A DNA stretch of 64,000 bases from Mesorhizobium sp. DCY119 (GTDB lineage Bacteria; Pseudomonadota; Alphaproteobacteria; Rhizobiales; Rhizobiaceae). Shown one piece after another: positions 44,411 to 52,620 of the stretch (position 1 is its first letter; every line of letters begins with the position of its first letter). Under the pieces are notes generated by a model. That model saw only the letters and a program-made list of their open reading frames with translations. It was not told the origin of the DNA and did not search any database. The stretch covers positions 3,410,501-3,474,500 of the forward strand of contig NZ_CP031834.1 in the NCBI RefSeq assembly GCF_003590645.1, read 5' to 3'. The translations under genes and the position numbers were made by a program.

Positions 44411-45850
44411 ATGGACGACATAAGCCTCACCGGCCTTGAATCAGGAAAGACGACGGTCAGCGCCGAGACCGTTGAAGCGCTCAGGGCGCAACTGCGCGGC
44501 AGCCTGCTTGTTGAAAAAGACGCGTCTTATGACGAAGCTCGAACGATCTGGAACGCGATGATTGACCGCAAGCCGGGCCTCATCGTGCGATGTGCCGGCG
44601 CTTCCGATGTCATCATCGCGGTGCGCTTTGCGCGAGACAACAGGCTACTCGTTGCCGTTCGTGGCGGCGGGCACAATATTGCCGGCAGCGCGGTCTGCGA
44701 CGGCGGCATGATGATCGATCTGTCCCCTATGAAGTCGGTGCGCGTCGATGCAGCGGCGAAGCGAGCCTGGGTCGAGCCGGGAGCGACACTTGCCGATCTC
44801 GACAAGGAAACGCAGGCATTCGGCCTCGTGGTGCCAACAGGCATAAACTCTACAACCGGCATAGCTGGCCTTACGCTTGGCGGCGGCTTCGGCTGGACCA
44901 CGCGCAAATTCGGCTTGACGATAGACAATCTCGTCTCGGCAGATGTTGTCACCGCTGATGGCGAGCTGGTGCGGGCAAGTCTTACGGAAAACCCGGACCT
45001 GTTCTGGGCATTGCGCGGCGGTGGCGGAAACTTCGGAGTTGTCACGGCCTTCGAGTTCCAGCTTCATGACCTTGGTCCGCAGGTCTTGTCAGGGCTCGTC
45101 GTTCATCCATTCACGGATGCCGAGGCAGTTCTCAAAGGATATCGAGAAGCCCTCGAAACAGCGCCTGATGAACTCACCTGCTGGGCGGTCATGCGGCAGG
45201 CGCCGCCACTTCCATTCCTGCCTGTCGAGTGGCACGGCAAGGAAGTGCTCGTTCTTGCCATGTGCTATTGCGGCGATATCCAGGCAGGAGAAAAGGCGAC
45301 AGCGCGTCTGCGCGGGATTGGAAATCCGATCGCCGACGTCGTCGGTCCCAATCCATTCGCGGGCTGGCAACAGGCATTCGATCCGCTGCTTACTCCCGGC
45401 GCGCGCAATTACTGGAAGAGCCATGACCTCACCAAGCTCTCGGATGCGACGGTCGAAATCCTGCTCAAAGCGGTTCGTGAGCTTCCGGGGCCGGAATGCG
45501 AGATATTTCTCGGCCATGTCGGCGGCGCCGCCGGCCGGATCGGGGTCGAAGCAACCGCGTTTCCGCAGAGAAGCTCGCATTTTGTCATGAATGTTCACGC
45601 CCGCTGGCGCGAACCGGAAATGGACCAGTCATGCATCGGCTGGGCGCGCAATCTCTTCGAGGCGATCAAACCTCATGCCGCAGGAACGGCCTACATAAAC
45701 TTCATGCCTGAAGACGAGGTGGACCGCATCGAAGCGGCTTACGGAAGCAACTATCAACGGCTTGTCGCGACGAAGCAGCGCTACGATCCGCTCAACCTTT
45801 TCCGCATGAACCAGAACGTGAACCCCGGCGTAAAGCGCCGGGCAGCATAG
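44411..45850 (+). CDS. FAD-binding oxidase with berberine-bridge domain
   Basis: 479-aa PCMH/VAO-type flavoprotein oxidase. The FAD-binding N-terminal region includes LVAVRGGGHNIAGSAV with the conserved His for covalent attachment, GLTLGGGFGWTTRKFGLT, and LFWALRGGGGNFGVVTAFE. The C-terminal BBE domain ends YDPLNLFRMNQNVNP. Family members oxidise alcohols, sugars or secondary metabolites with O2. There is no signal peptide, so it appears cytosolic. ATG 44411 follows GGGAG. The AT-rich upstream region and lack of related neighbours suggest transfer. Substrate unknown. Confidence 0.9.
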   Translation: MDDISLTGLESGKTTVSAETVEALRAQLRGSLLVEKDASYDEARTIWNAMIDRKPGLIVRCAGASDVIIAVRFARDNRLLVAVRGGGHNIAGSAVCDGGMMIDLSPMKSVRVDAAAKRAWVEPGATLADLDKETQAFGLVVPTGINSTTGIAGLTLGGGFGWTTRKFGLTIDNLVSADVVTADGELVRASLTENPDLFWALRGGGGNFGVVTAFEFQLHDLGPQVLSGLVVHPFTDAEAVLKGYREALETAPDELTCWAVMRQAPPLPFLPVEWHGKEVLVLAMCYCGDIQAGEKATARLRGIGNPIADVVGPNPFAGWQQAFDPLLTPGARNYWKSHDLTKLSDATVEILLKAVRELPGPECEIFLGHVGGAAGRIGVEATAFPQRSSHFVMNVHARWREPEMDQSCIGWARNLFEAIKPHAAGTAYINFMPEDEVDRIEAAYGSNYQRLVATKQRYDPLNLFRMNQNVNPGVKRRAA

Positions 45851-45863
45851 AGAGCAATCGACC

Positions 45864-45895
45864 GTGCGGGCACTTCAGAAGCCGTGTGCCCGCAC
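45864..45895. terminator. Hairpin between convergent FAD oxidase and DMT genes
   Basis: Perfect 10-bp stem GTGCGGGCAC / GTGCCCGCAC (45864-45873, 45886-45895), no T tract. Confidence 0.45.
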
Positions 45896-45912
45896 TGGTC
45901 GCCGCAAGCCAG

Positions 45913-46335
45913 TCACCGCCGCCGCTGGGTGAGCGCCATGCCAGCGAGGATCAGCGCCACGCCAAGGGCGCTTGCCCAGACGGCCGGCGATGCGGCGCTC
46001 AAGAGGTCCAGCGCGACGCCCGAAACCATCTGGCCGCCGATCACCAGAAGCGCGGTGTTGACCGCGCCGATGCGGGCGATGAGCCAGCTGCCGGCAGCAA
46101 CGAAAACCACCCCGATAGGCCCACCGATATAGACATGCCACGGTACATCGCTAGCACCCGCCGGAATCAATCCGCCGATGACGAGGCCAAGCGCGGTCAG
46201 CGCGCCGAAACCGACGGCATGGTTCCAGAACGAGGCTTGCAGCGGAGATGTCGAGAGGCTGAGCCGCCCGTTGATCTGCCGGCTGACGCCCACCAGCACA
46301 CCCGCCACGCTGGCCAGCACGATCCACAGCGTCAT
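45913..46335 (-). CDS. DMT (YdcZ/DUF606) family transporter subunit
   Basis: 140-aa membrane protein with five predicted helices; it begins MTLWIVLASVAGVLVGVSRQINGRLSLST and ends ALILAGMALTQRRR, like other YdcZ-type proteins of the drug/metabolite superfamily. Its ATG overlaps the stop of the preceding related gene by four bases (ATGA), and the pair likely forms a heterodimer, as in other paired small DMT proteins. Substrate unknown. Confidence 0.88.
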   Translation of the reverse strand: MTLWIVLASVAGVLVGVSRQINGRLSLSTSPLQASFWNHAVGFGALTALGLVIGGLIPAGASDVPWHVYIGGPIGVVFVAAGSWLIARIGAVNTALLVIGGQMVSGVALDLLSAASPAVWASALGVALILAGMALTQRRR

Positions 46336-46808
46336 GCGGCACCTTTGCCGAACAGGATTATGATGGCGCTGCCCGCCAGCACCAGCCCCAGGGCGGCGAA
46401 ATCGCGAGCACCGGGACGGCGCATCGGCAGGCCGAACAGGCCCCAGCGATCAGCGGCAAGGCTGAAGATCATCTGGCCGACGAGGCCGAGCGCAAGCGTG
46501 CCGGAGAGCGCAAGCGGCGAATTGACCGCAGCCGACGCCAGCATGACGGTCGCCGCACCGGACAGGCCGCCAAGATAGGCCCAGAATGGCGTGCGGGCTT
46601 TCGGCGCATCGCCGGCCGGGGCGCGGCGGCGAAGAACCGCAAGAAAGATCAGGGCCGCAACGGTCCCCGTGCCATGCGCGGTCCAGGAAGCGAACAAGGC
46701 GTTGCCATAACGCGCCAGCTCGCCGTTGAAGTGGATCATCAGCGTCAGGAGACCGCCCGAGCCGAATGCGGCGAGGAGATGAAGCGGGTTTGCGCGCTGG
46801 GGGGTCAT
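46332..46808 (-). CDS. DMT (YdcZ/DUF606) family transporter subunit, partner
   Basis: 158-aa paralogue with the same arrangement: FGSGGLLTLMIHFNGELARYGNALFASWTAHGTGTVAALIF, then four more hydrophobic segments to LVLAGSAIIILFGKG. Start at 46808 (MTPQRANPLH) overlaps the rlmJ stop by four bases. rlmJ and the two DMT genes therefore form a tightly overlapping unit. Confidence 0.87.
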   Translation of the reverse strand: MTPQRANPLHLLAAFGSGGLLTLMIHFNGELARYGNALFASWTAHGTGTVAALIFLAVLRRRAPAGDAPKARTPFWAYLGGLSGAATVMLASAAVNSPLALSGTLALGLVGQMIFSLAADRWGLFGLPMRRPGARDFAALGLVLAGSAIIILFGKGAA

Positions 46809-47674
46809 ATGTCGCCCCGGCGTTCGTCTTCCCCCGCCAGCCACTCCAGAGACCACTGCGCGCCCTTCTCCTCCGCCAGCAGGGCATGCAAAGCCGGCAA
46901 CATCGCCTGCAATTCCGCCTCCAGCGTGTAGGGCGGGTTGACGACGATCATTCCGGTGCCGTCGAGCCGGGGTTCGCGCGATGGCTTTCTCAGTTCAAAG
47001 CGGATGTCGAGGATTTTGGGGATGCCGCAACCGGCCAGCGCCTCGCGGAAATCCGCCACGGCCCGCCGGTCCTTGATGGGATACCACAAAGCATAGATGC
47101 CGCCCGGCCAGCGCTTGTGCGCACGCTGCAGGCCATCGACCAGCCGCTCGAACTCGCCTTCCTGCTCGAAAGGCGGATCGACCAGCACCAGCCCGCGCTT
47201 TTCCTTGGGCGGCAAATGCGCGCCGAGCGCCAGCCAGCCGTCGAGCTCGTTCACCCGCACCTGGAAATCGTCCGCGAACAGCGCCTTCAATAGCTGGAAA
47301 TCCGCCGGGTGCAGCTCTATCGCCGAAAGCCGGTCCTGCTTGCGCAGCAACCGCCGCACGATCAGCGGCGAACCGGGATAGGCTGAGAGGCCGCCATCGG
47401 GATCGGCGGAGCGCACCGCATCGAGATAAGGCGCCAGCAGCTTTGCCGCCTTCGGCTCGATCTTCGCATCGAGCAGACGGCCTATGCCGCCGTGCCATTC
47501 GCCGGTCTTTTGCGCTTCCTCCGAGGAGAGATCGTAGAGGCCGATGCCGGCGTGGGTGTCGATCACCCGGAACGCCTTGTCCTTCTGCTTCAGATATTCG
47601 ACCAGCCGCGCCAGCACCGCGTGCTTGACGACATCGGCAAAGTTTCCTGCGTGGTAGGCGTGGCGATAGTTCAC
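46805..47674 (-). CDS. rlmJ: 23S rRNA (adenine-2030-N6)-methyltransferase
   Basis: 289-aa RlmJ. GTG start at 47674 gives MNYRHAYHAGNFADVVKH, the invariant N-terminus of the family; the long upstream frame is not conserved. Landmarks: VIDTHAGIGLYDLSS, YPGSPLIVRRLLRKQDRL and the catalytic LVDPPFEQEGEF (DPPF version of the adenine-methylase D-P-P-Y/F motif). Modifies A2030 in 23S rRNA. The gene upstream ends one base before the start. Confidence 0.95.
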   Translation of the reverse strand: MNYRHAYHAGNFADVVKHAVLARLVEYLKQKDKAFRVIDTHAGIGLYDLSSEEAQKTGEWHGGIGRLLDAKIEPKAAKLLAPYLDAVRSADPDGGLSAYPGSPLIVRRLLRKQDRLSAIELHPADFQLLKALFADDFQVRVNELDGWLALGAHLPPKEKRGLVLVDPPFEQEGEFERLVDGLQRAHKRWPGGIYALWYPIKDRRAVADFREALAGCGIPKILDIRFELRKPSREPRLDGTGMIVVNPPYTLEAELQAMLPALHALLAEEKGAQWSLEWLAGEDERRGDI

Positions 47675-47675
47675 G

Positions 47676-48296
47676 TCAGCGGTTCTCGCCGCCCCTGCCC
47701 CAGCGTGGCGCTGGCGGCTGCGAGTTCGGGTTACCGGGGCGACCGCCTCCACCGCGTCGCAAGGCAATGACCAGCCCGATAAAGCCGATCGCCAGCAGCG
47801 AAAGACCCAGCGGCTGCGCCCGCTCGTCCGTTGCGCCCGCATCGCTGCGCAGGATCAGGTCGACCGTCTGGATGTCGATGCCTTCGGCATCGCCCTGTCC
47901 GACGGTGAATGTGTAGGTTCCAGCCGCAATGTCATCGAGAAGGCCGCCATCGTCGCGATAGATCTTCTGGCTGGTCTGCGGCGCGTTTTCCCGCACCGCG
48001 CCGTCGGCGAAGTTGAGGACATCCGTCAGCACCGTGCGCCCGCCGGTGGCCGCAGTCAGGGTCAGCACCGCCTGCCTGCCCGCCGTTCTCGCCCCGCCCA
48101 CCGCCGTCATGTCGACCAGCACGCGCACCGGCGCATCGGTCGCGGCAAGCGTCACGTCGACCGTCTTGAAGCCGGAAGCGCGCTCATAGACGCGCCAGGT
48201 GCCGATCTCATGGCCGGAAAAATTCTTGACCGCCCAGGGATAGACGACGCCAAGAGCCGCACCGGCCAGCAGGACAAGCAGAAAAAAGAAGCGCAT
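47676..48296 (-). CDS. Hypothetical membrane protein with two terminal helices
   Basis: 206 aa. An N-terminal helix (FFFLLVLLAGAALGVVYPWAV), a predicted periplasmic domain of about 130 residues (HEIGTWRVYERASGFKTVDVTL; VLTLTAATGGRTVLTDVLNFADGAVRENAPQT), a C-terminal helix (LGLSLLAIGFIGLVIALRR) and a cytosolic Gly/Pro/Arg-rich tail. I recognise no named family. Start 48296 follows AGGGAG. It ends one base from the rlmJ start, so it may be co-transcribed with rlmJ and the DMT pair. Confidence 0.75.
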   Translation of the reverse strand: MRFFFLLVLLAGAALGVVYPWAVKNFSGHEIGTWRVYERASGFKTVDVTLAATDAPVRVLVDMTAVGGARTAGRQAVLTLTAATGGRTVLTDVLNFADGAVRENAPQTSQKIYRDDGGLLDDIAAGTYTFTVGQGDAEGIDIQTVDLILRSDAGATDERAQPLGLSLLAIGFIGLVIALRRGGGGRPGNPNSQPPAPRWGRGGENR

Positions 48297-48359
48297 CGAA
48301 AACTCCCTAGATCGCCGTGCGCCATTCGAACGCACAAAGAACGATCCAGCATTTTGAAC

Positions 48360-48409
48360 GAGCATCGGAATATTCCGAAAACCGGTACCCACTTTTCGGT
48401 CCGATGCTC
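48360..48409. repeat. 50-bp palindromic repeat of Rhizobiales type
   Basis: Outer arms GAGCATCGGA (48360-48369) and TCCGATGCTC (48400-48409) are perfect; inner CCGAAAA / TTTTCGG (48375-48381, 48393-48399) form a second stem. The middle, CCGAAAACCGGT...ACTTTTCGG, resembles a motif I know to be dispersed in many Rhizobiales genomes. Located upstream of the membrane-protein gene. Confidence 0.75.
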
Positions 48410-48483
48410 TAATCGGGCATTCTCTGCCACGCGGCGGGGCCGGCTGTCCATGCGGATCGGCGGTAACCGGACGCCTTCAACGA

Positions 48484-49065
48484 TCAGCCGGCGCTTCGTT
48501 CCGCGCCCGCTCCCTTAAATCCCGCAAGAATCGCGTCGACCGTCTCGTCCACGCTCTGCGCGGAAGTGTCGATCCACCGGCCGATGCGCGGCGTCTGCTC
48601 ATGCAGCACCTGCCGCATCATTTCGGCTGTCCACGATCCGTGGACGGGATCGCCATAGATGTTCTTCGTACGCCCCTTGTCGCGAGCGGTCAGCGTCTCG
48701 GCCGATGGGTCAAGCACGATCACTGCCGGGCGATAGGCCTGAAGCCGCTCCACCGTCCAGCCGAGGAATTCGCCCAGAATCACGTCCTGATAGACGACAG
48801 TAAAACCGGCCTCCGCGTATTTTGCAGCGACGTCCCAGGCGAGGTCGTAGCGCAGCCGCAGCTGTTTCACCGCTTCCGGCACCGGATCGGGGCTCATTTC
48901 GACCCGGCCGTTGATGATCAGCCGGCGAAAAAGATCGCCGCGCAGATGCACGCTTTTCGGCAACCTCTCGGCCAGCGCCTGCGCAACAGTCGACTTGCCG
49001 GCGCCCATGCCGCCAGTAATGACGATGATGCCTGGAAAATCGTCCTTTGCTTCGGATGCCTGCAC
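48484..49065 (-). CDS. P-loop kinase/phosphotransferase-like ATPase
   Basis: 193-aa AAA_33/chloramphenicol-phosphotransferase-like protein: Walker A ITGGMGAGKSTVA (residues about 15-27), lid residues around DLFRRLI, and the late RTKNIYGDPVHGSWTAEMMRQVL and PRIGRWIDTS motifs found in this nucleoside or antibiotic kinase family. Start is GTG 49065, two bases after the holC stop; TTG 49071 is an alternative with GGGAG upstream. Likely co-transcribed with holC. Substrate unknown. Confidence 0.8.
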   Translation of the reverse strand: MQASEAKDDFPGIIVITGGMGAGKSTVAQALAERLPKSVHLRGDLFRRLIINGRVEMSPDPVPEAVKQLRLRYDLAWDVAAKYAEAGFTVVYQDVILGEFLGWTVERLQAYRPAVIVLDPSAETLTARDKGRTKNIYGDPVHGSWTAEMMRQVLHEQTPRIGRWIDTSAQSVDETVDAILAGFKGAGAERSAG

Positions 49066-49067
49066 GC

Positions 49068-49517
49068 TCAAGCCTTGCGCTCCCAGCGCCGGTCGGGCGT
49101 CTGCTGCCAGTAGGTGACGGCGTGGCCGGCAGCCTTCATCGTCTTCCAATGCTCGCGTGCGGTTTCGAGCTGGGCTGCGTCATGCCCGTCGAACATGAAC
49201 ACGGCACGCTCGTAAGGCGTGATATCGGGCGGTGACGCGCCATCGACCAGAAAGCGGATTTTTGAATCATTGCGGTTGTCGAGTTCGGTCGTCAGCAGAA
49301 CCGGCTGCTCTTCCGGGAAAGCCTCGCGGTCGGTGGCATGGGCGAGGAAAGCATCATCGCGAAACGTCCACAGATGCGCGTCGAGCGCATCGCGCCGTTC
49401 CTCAGTGCCGGTCTGCACGACCGCCCGCCAGCCGCGCTGCACGCTCTTTTCGAGCAGGCCGGGCAGCGCGTCTTCCAGCGTCGATTCGGTCAGGTGGTAA
49501 AAGAGAACTTCAGCCAT
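49068..49517 (-). CDS. holC: DNA polymerase III subunit chi
   Basis: 149-aa HolC, linking the clamp loader to SSB. Diagnostic segments: MAEVLFYHLTESTLEDALPGLLEKSVQRGWRAVV, LWTFRDDAFLAHATDREAFPEEQPVLLTT and AVFMFDGHDAAQLETAREHWKTMK. It is normally near pepA in this order, as here (about 3 kb away with accessory genes in between). Overlaps nothing upstream; the kinase gene follows at once. Confidence 0.95.
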   Translation of the reverse strand: MAEVLFYHLTESTLEDALPGLLEKSVQRGWRAVVQTGTEERRDALDAHLWTFRDDAFLAHATDREAFPEEQPVLLTTELDNRNDSKIRFLVDGASPPDITPYERAVFMFDGHDAAQLETAREHWKTMKAAGHAVTYWQQTPDRRWERKA

Positions 49518-49574
49518 GCGGTGAAACTACGCGATCGCAGTGCGGATGGGAATGTCGCAAGACGCCACGGAGCT

Positions 49575-50054
49575 TCAGCCGCGCCGCGCCGCCTCGATCT
49601 TTGCCACGTCGATTTTCTTCATGGTCATCATCGCATCAAACGCGCGCTTTGCTTCGGCGCCGCCAGCCGCCATCGCGTCAGTCAGCGCGCGCGGCGTGAT
49701 CTGCCAGGAAATTCCCCACTTATCCTTGCACCAGCCGCACTCGCTCTCCTGGCCGCCGTTGCCGACGATGGCATTCCAGTAGCGGTCGGTCTCCTCCTGA
49801 TCGTCGGTGGCGATCTGGAACGAGAAGGCTTCGTTATGCTTGAACACGGGGCCTCCGTTGAGGCCGATACAAGGAATGCCTGCAACCGTGAAATCGACCG
49901 TCAACACATCACCCTCCTTGCCGGATGGGTAGTTACCGGGCGCGCGATGCACGGCATTCACCGCGCTGTCCGGAAAGGTCTCGGCATAGAAGCGGGCGGC
50001 AGCCTCGGCGTCCTTGTCGTACCAGACGCAAATCGTGTTCTTTGCGATTGCCAT
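49575..50054 (-). CDS. VOC family protein (PhnB/3-demethylubiquinone methyltransferase-like)
   Basis: 159-aa glyoxalase/bleomycin-resistance-like fold protein: NTICVWYDKDAEAAARFYAETFPDSAV, TVDFTVAGIPCIGLNGGPVFKHNEAFSFQIATDDQEETDRYWNAIVGNGGQESECGWCKDKWGISWQITP. The last part is typical of the PhnB-like/3-demethylubiquinone-9 3-methyltransferase-annotated group. Metal site residues are not all present, so a binding or sensing role is possible. RBS GAGAGGAAC upstream. It lies between holC and the broken oleate hydratase gene. Confidence 0.88.
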   Translation of the reverse strand: MAIAKNTICVWYDKDAEAAARFYAETFPDSAVNAVHRAPGNYPSGKEGDVLTVDFTVAGIPCIGLNGGPVFKHNEAFSFQIATDDQEETDRYWNAIVGNGGQESECGWCKDKWGISWQITPRALTDAMAAGGAEAKRAFDAMMTMKKIDVAKIEAARRG

Positions 50055-50113
50055 TGCGTGTTCCTCTCGCTTTGAAGCCAGGATTTCGGCCTTGTTCGCA
50101 TCCGCCCTCTTTC

Positions 50114-50139
50114 GAAATAGGCGGCCAAGCGCCTATTTC
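50114..50139 (-). terminator. Hairpin downstream of the oleate hydratase gene
   Basis: Perfect 10-bp stem GAAATAGGCG / CGCCTATTTC (50114-50123, 50130-50139) with six-base loop, 50 bp past the ohyA stop. Confidence 0.5.
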
Positions 50140-50189
50140 CAGCCCAAAAAGCGTCCATTCCGACGACCGATAGCTGCCGAAGCGGAACG

Positions 50190-51787
50190 TTACGCGCGAT
50201 GGAGCATCTTGAGCGCGTCGAACAGGATGCGCGGATCATGCTGGCCCTTGTAGAAAGGTGAGACCTTTCGCTCCAGGCCGAGCAGGCCGAAGACGGCGGT
50301 CTGCGCCGAACGCACCGAATATTCGACGGTGAACACCACGTCGTCGGGGATTTCCGCATACTGGCCGATGAAGGCCAGATTCTTCGAACCGGCCGGGATC
50401 ACTTGTGGCCTATCGGTGCCGGTGCGTGGCATGAACTGGCTGGTGATGTATGGCATCATCGCCGGAATGACGATCGAAGTGTCGCGGATATGCTCCATCT
50501 TCTCCGCGAAGCGGAGGTGAAGCAGGATTTCCTCGAGAATCTCGCGTCCCGTACACTCGGACATCTTCTTCTTTACGAAATTGCCGACCTTGTCGGGAAA
50601 CAGGCCATAGCCCCACCAGACCCAGGTGCCCTTCGGCTGTTCGTAATAGTGCGGCTGGTGGTTGAGCACCACGGTCAGCAGCCAGTTCGAATCCTTGATG
50701 GTGACGAGCCCGCCCTTGCCGGCCTCGCTGCCCGAAAACGCCTCGAGCAGGTCGAAGAAAGCCGAATCGTGAGCCGTGACGGTGATCGATTCCCACTTGG
50801 TCTTCGCAATATCCGTGCAGAAAGCCGCCGGATGTCCGAAGTCCGGCGATTTCGCCGCGAGACGCTGCCACAGTTTCCAGGCGCCGCCGTGCTTTTCCGT
50901 CTGCAAAGCCGGCACCGTGGTCGAGGAACCGTAGGTCGTGTCGGCGGTCATGCTGCCATTGGTGACGAAGACGAGATCGTCCGGTGACAGATCGATGTCA
51001 CCTTCCTTGCCGTCGGCGAGATAGCGGATTCGGGTAGCGACCTTTTCCTTGCCGTCGATGGCAACGTCGATATCGGTGACCTCGGCCCCCGCCCGAAAGA
51101 CGACGCCGTGCTCCTTCAGCCAGCCGACGATGGGCCGTACCATCGCGTCATACTGGTTGAACTGGGTGCGGTAGATGCCGGCCATCGTGTCGATGGTCGA
51201 GAACAGATGCGTGAAGCGCAGGCAATAGCGCTTGAACTCCACCGCGCTGTGCCATGGTTCGAAGGCGAAGGTGGTGCACCAGATGAACCAGAAATTGCTT
51301 TCGAAGAATTCCGGCTTGAACCACTCCTCGATTGTCCGTGTCCCGAGCACCGCTTCGGGCGTGGCGCAAAGCTCGACGAGATCAAGCCGGTCGCGCTCCC
51401 CGCAACGTCGACGATTTCGCCGCCCGAAACGAGCCTGGCCTTGTCGTTCCAGAAGAACTCCTGATGGAACTCCATCAGCTCGTCCTTGGCGGATTTCTTG
51501 GGATCGCTGATGGCCGGAATGAACGACAGCAGGTCGTAGGTGCAGTTGAACTTCTCTTCGAACATGCGGCCGCCGCGCATCGAATAGCCATCCTGCGGAT
51601 TGCCGCGCGCGTCTAGGCTGCCGCCGTAATTTTCTTCCTGCTCGAAGATAATAATGCTTTCGCCCGCAAGCCCGCCTTCCTTCACGAGATAGGCGGCCGC
51701 CGCCAACGAGGCGATGCCGCTGCCGACCAGATATGCCTTCCTGCCGGTATTGCTCGCCGATCCTGTGGTTGCCTTGCTGTCGCTCAT
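50190..51787 (-). pseudogene. ohyA: Oleate hydratase (MCRA family), frameshifted
   Basis: Would be a 532-aa FAD-dependent fatty-acid hydratase that adds water to unsaturated fatty acids. The N-terminal part is in one frame (VGSGIASLAAAAYLVKEGG; YSMRGGRMFEEKFNCTYDLLSF; VSGGEIVDVAG) and stops making sense after it, while the next frame takes over with RDRLDLVELCATPEAVLGTRTIEEWFKPEFF and continues intact to FDALKMLHRA. The break is at a four-base homopolymer (CCCC at 51398-51401 on the plus strand, GGGG in the gene): one added G restores GERDRLD. The apparent separate C-terminal ORF starts at a GTG inside the protein and is not an independent gene. Confidence 0.9.
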
Positions 51788-51930
51788 CAGATGGTCCTCC
51801 TCATGCCCGCTTTCGGCTTGGACTTTGATTTCGACTCAGGCCCCCGAACCTGACCGTGACGTGTGAGAGATGAGCATTTACAACGTATAGTTGGTCAAAT
51901 TTCAATGGCTTATTGCCACCGTACGTAACT
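51788..51930. promoter_or_regulatory. Promoter region of oleate hydratase with a small palindrome
   Basis: Minus-strand TTGACC (51893-51898) next to CAAC-GTATA-GTTG (51881-51893), an AT-richer tract about 100 bp before the ATG. The -10 could not be assigned. Candidate regulator site only. Confidence 0.35.
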
Positions 51931-51998
51931 CCGGTGCGGCAGCCCTCCCCTCGTCCCTACCCCCTCGCAAGCCTCGCGCACGAGCTGGTCGAGCAGGC
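51931..51998. repeat. Decayed copy of the pepA 3' end (repeat A)
   Basis: 68 bp resembling 52554-52620: the final 25 bases (51974-51998) are identical to 52596-52620 and encode LLDQLVRxA; the rest has scattered substitutions and one single-base indel. It lies 23 bp from the stop of the orphan gene 52022-52516. Confidence 0.8.
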
Positions 51999-52021
51999 AC
52001 GTCCAAGCTGTGCACGACCTT

Positions 52022-52516
52022 TCAATCGGGCGACGAGATATTTACGAGCGCTCCCGCCCCCGCCTGTGAATAATACACTTCGGACGATCCGGTTTTCCAA
52101 TGTGCCGAGATCACCACTTCGTTCTTGTCGAGGCTGTCCGGCTTGCCAATACGTTGCGAAAGCGCCTCCAGAAGTCCGGCAGCATCGGATGCGGAATAGT
52201 AGCAGGCCTTGTGGCCGTTCGGGCCTTCCGCAACCCAGAACGAAAGGCTGTCACTGCGCTCCGGTTCCCCTCTGCGCCAGCCTATGACTTCCACCGAGCC
52301 GCCATTATAGTTTACGAAAGCACTGCGCCATTCATCAAATTCCGCCTCACTCAAGCGTTGCCAGCCGAGTTGCTCGCCTCTCGAAGCAGACTCCGATACC
52401 GATCGAGACTCGCAGATATTGAAAAGCTGATCCAGCGTTATGGCAGATGGATTTGCCTGTGCATGGGCGCATGGGATGCAAGCGACGAAGGCAAGCCACA
52501 AAATCGTTGTGCGCAT
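52022..52516 (-). CDS. Orphan hypothetical periplasmic protein
   Basis: 164 aa with a signal peptide (MRTTILWLAFVACIPCAHA) and a soluble domain: ITLDQLFNICESRSVSESASRGEQLGWQRLSEAEFDEW, VEVIGWRRGEPERSDSLSFWVAEGPNGHKACYYSASDAAGLLEAL, VVISAHWKTGSSEVYYSQAG. Two Cys remain after the signal, a likely disulphide. I recognise no family. Its base composition is less GC-rich than pepA and holC. It sits alone between two copies of the pepA 3' end, suggesting insertion. Confidence 0.7.
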   Translation of the reverse strand: MRTTILWLAFVACIPCAHAQANPSAITLDQLFNICESRSVSESASRGEQLGWQRLSEAEFDEWRSAFVNYNGGSVEVIGWRRGEPERSDSLSFWVAEGPNGHKACYYSASDAAGLLEALSQRIGKPDSLDKNEVVISAHWKTGSSEVYYSQAGAGALVNISSPD

Positions 52517-52553
52517 TTGCGAATTCCAACAAGAACTTGCTACCGCGCCAACC

Positions 52554-52620
52554 CCGGCGCGGCAGCCGCGATCACGTCCCTACGCTTCGTAAGCGTCGCG
52601 CACGAGCTGGTCGAGCAGGC
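52554..52620. repeat. pepA 3' end (repeat B, parental copy)
   Basis: Contains the last codons and stop of pepA plus about 26 bp downstream; matches repeat A at 51931-51998. Confidence 0.8.

Noticed and set aside
50190..51350. Separate 386-aa gene inside the oleate hydratase region
   Set aside because: Its GTG start is an internal Val of oleate hydratase and the sequence is the in-frame continuation after the frameshift.
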